Assembly (NCBI GenBank): GCA_016934825.1
Contig: JAFGSB010000024.1
Span: 1-55,450 of the forward strand
Source: Candidatus Zhuqueibacterota bacterium
GTDB lineage: Bacteria; Zhuqueibacterota; Zhuqueibacteria; Residuimicrobiales; Krinioviventaceae
Direction of reading: 5' to 3'
DNA length: 55,450 bases
The notes beneath the pieces are model-generated. The model was not told where the DNA came from. It saw only the letters and a list, made by a program, of their open reading frames with translations, and searched no databases. Below, piece after piece: positions 54,460 through 55,450 of the stretch (position 1 is the stretch's first letter; every line of letters begins with the position of its first letter). The translations under genes were made by a program, and so were the position numbers.

Positions 54460-54620
54460 TAATTTGTCAATACACTAGTACCCCTGAACCTTCAAGAGGC
54501 CCTGATTTATAAAGTGTACATACCCCCAATTAAAACAATGCGATCAAAGCAAAGAATAAGAATATTTTTTTACGACACAAACTCCAATCTTATATGAACG
54601 ATACATGTTTAAAGAAATAC

Positions 54621-55004
54621 TTATGACTCTGTTGGTTTGGTAAACAGAAAATACCCAAATGCAAGTGCCAAAATCAGATAAAGAGCTACATTGCCCCAAC
54701 CAAAAACATTCATTACTCCCCTAAGTTGTCCTAAAAGTGCTACGATAAAGCCAATTAGATCACCGACAGTTACGGCGAGAACTATTGCTTTTAAGGCCAC
54801 ATCATTCCTACTTGCCTTCCTGCCGGCCCATAGCACGATACCAAGTAGGATGAATGACGCCCCGAAGAATTGTGTCATCAGAGCTCCATCTTGCTGTAGC
54901 GTCATACCATAGAAGGACATAACATTTCTTGGAATCAGTACGAAAACAATTCCGAATACAAAAACAATAATTGCTTTGATGAGCATCAACACACTTAGTT
55001 TCAT
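54621..55004 (-). CDS. Small four-helix membrane protein, DUF4345-like
   Basis: This 127-residue protein has four hydrophobic helices and an ATG with AAGGAGG about 5 bases upstream. The pattern KLSVLMLIKAIIVFVFGIVF ... PRNVMSFYGMTL ... FFGASFILLGIVLWAGRKA matches the small DUF4345 or YesK-like group of unknown function. A consensus-like minus-strand promoter lies about 185 bases upstream. It stands alone between repeats. Confidence 0.75.
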   Translation of the reverse strand: MKLSVLMLIKAIIVFVFGIVFVLIPRNVMSFYGMTLQQDGALMTQFFGASFILLGIVLWAGRKASRNDVALKAIVLAVTVGDLIGFIVALLGQLRGVMNVFGWGNVALYLILALAFGYFLFTKPTES

Positions 55005-55185
55005 AACAACCTCCTTAATGCTTTGAAAGTTTTCAATGTACGAAAGATATTATGATTACGAATTGTGAAGATGAATGAAAGTCTTTTTTGAAGGATTTAT
55101 TGTCAGAGCGTGATTTAGAAGAAAGTTCCTAGAATCATTAGTATTGTTTTATTACATACTACTGAATTCATTTCATTCTTTTTAA

Positions 55186-55214
55186 ATATTAACAAATAAA
55201 GTCAAAAATGTCAA
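55186..55214 (-). promoter_or_regulatory. Minus-strand promoter for the DUF4345-like gene
   Basis: On the minus strand TTGACA (55209-55214), 17 bases, TAATAT (55186-55191). It faces the 127-residue membrane protein gene with a leader of about 175 bases. Confidence 0.45.
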
Positions 55215-55351
55215 GGACAATCTACACCATTTTTTTGCCGTTTATACGACAATTAGAAACCCCACGCGATCATAAATAATAATTGTACAGCCTGATAATA
55301 TCACGGATTTATGCCGATATACCATCGGATGGCACAGCCCTCCTGATTTTT

Positions 55352-55436
55352 CCGCACCGGGGCACAAGCCCGGCGCGATCAAAAGCAAAAAAATCAATCA
55401 TCCGCAAGGACGGGAGCCCTTGCGGATGACTGTAAA
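55352..55436. repeat. Interspersed repeat, partial copy C
   Basis: This copy carries a CCGGG...CCCGG stem and the CCGCAAGG...CCTTGCGG stem, with the loop ACGGGAGC, but lacks the left two-thirds of copies A and B. It sits in otherwise empty sequence (55005-55450). Confidence 0.7.
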
Positions 55437-55450
55437 GTTTATTGGAGTGC

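Noticed and set aside
1-55450. CRISPR array, tRNA, rRNA, integrase or prophage genes.
   Set aside because: No regularly spaced repeat, cloverleaf, rRNA-like segment or recombinase motif was found on either strand; only the hairpin repeat family near the right end is repetitive.

Overview
The window is about 55 kb of bacterial chromosome at medium GC, with AT-rich spacers. It carries many large secreted proteins that end in a FlgD-like type IX secretion (Por) sorting domain (pattern NYPNPFN ... GVYFYR ... KKMILLR). Together with DUF5916 and DUF2851 proteins, this points to the Fibrobacterota-Chlorobiota-Bacteroidota superphylum, most likely a Calditrichota/KSB1-like or related candidate lineage. 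That placement is inferred from protein style only. No rRNA, tRNA, CRISPR array, transposase or phage gene was seen.

Region 1 (271-18744) is a same-strand run of very large exported proteins: two tandem M6 metalloproteases, an S8 subtilase, a C25 gingipain-like cysteine protease, an integral-membrane MFS/spermidine-synthase-like protein with a TPR tail, and a second S8 subtilase. All five proteases carry a C-terminal sorting domain, so the block looks like an extracellular protein-degradation locus. A small charged coiled-coil protein and a DUF2851 protein follow.

Region 2 (20852-33086) is mostly housekeeping. It holds rsmI (apparently starting at ACG), a CDP-alcohol phosphatidyltransferase, panD, myo-inositol-1-phosphate synthase, a MATE transporter, tmk, a carboxy-terminal protease, pyruvate phosphate dikinase, an MtnX-like phosphatase and a tandem class II aldolase-fold protein. 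The phosphatidyltransferase and inositol synthase together suggest phosphatidylinositol-type lipid synthesis. The phosphatase and aldolase-fold protein suggest methylthioribose or related sugar-phosphate salvage.

Region 3 (33162-36840) is accessory. Two exported proteins of unknown function are followed by four small minus-strand genes with strong ribosome binding sites, an AT-rich palindrome-bearing spacer with a short GC-rich core, and a RelE/ParE-type toxin-antitoxin pair.

Region 4 (36950-41200) is mainly minus-strand: a monofunctional transglycosylase, two small membrane proteins (one DUF2752), and two lipoproteins (one with a formylglycine-generating-enzyme-like fold lacking the catalytic cysteines).

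Region 5 (41397-51330) has an anaerobic ribonucleotide reductase operon (nrdD-nrdG) behind a long leader, a dCTP deaminase, and a tight run feoA-feoB-CDF transporter-M28 peptidase-AlkD-like glycosylase. The nrdDG and feoAB operons indicate an anaerobic, ferrous-iron-using life style.

Region 6 (51341-55450) has a DUF5916 outer-membrane protein, a small DUF5808-like protein, a DUF4345-like membrane protein and three copies of a GC-rich hairpin-bearing interspersed repeat. Promoter-like sites of the form TTGAC(T/A)-N16/17-TATATT or a close relative recur across the window.
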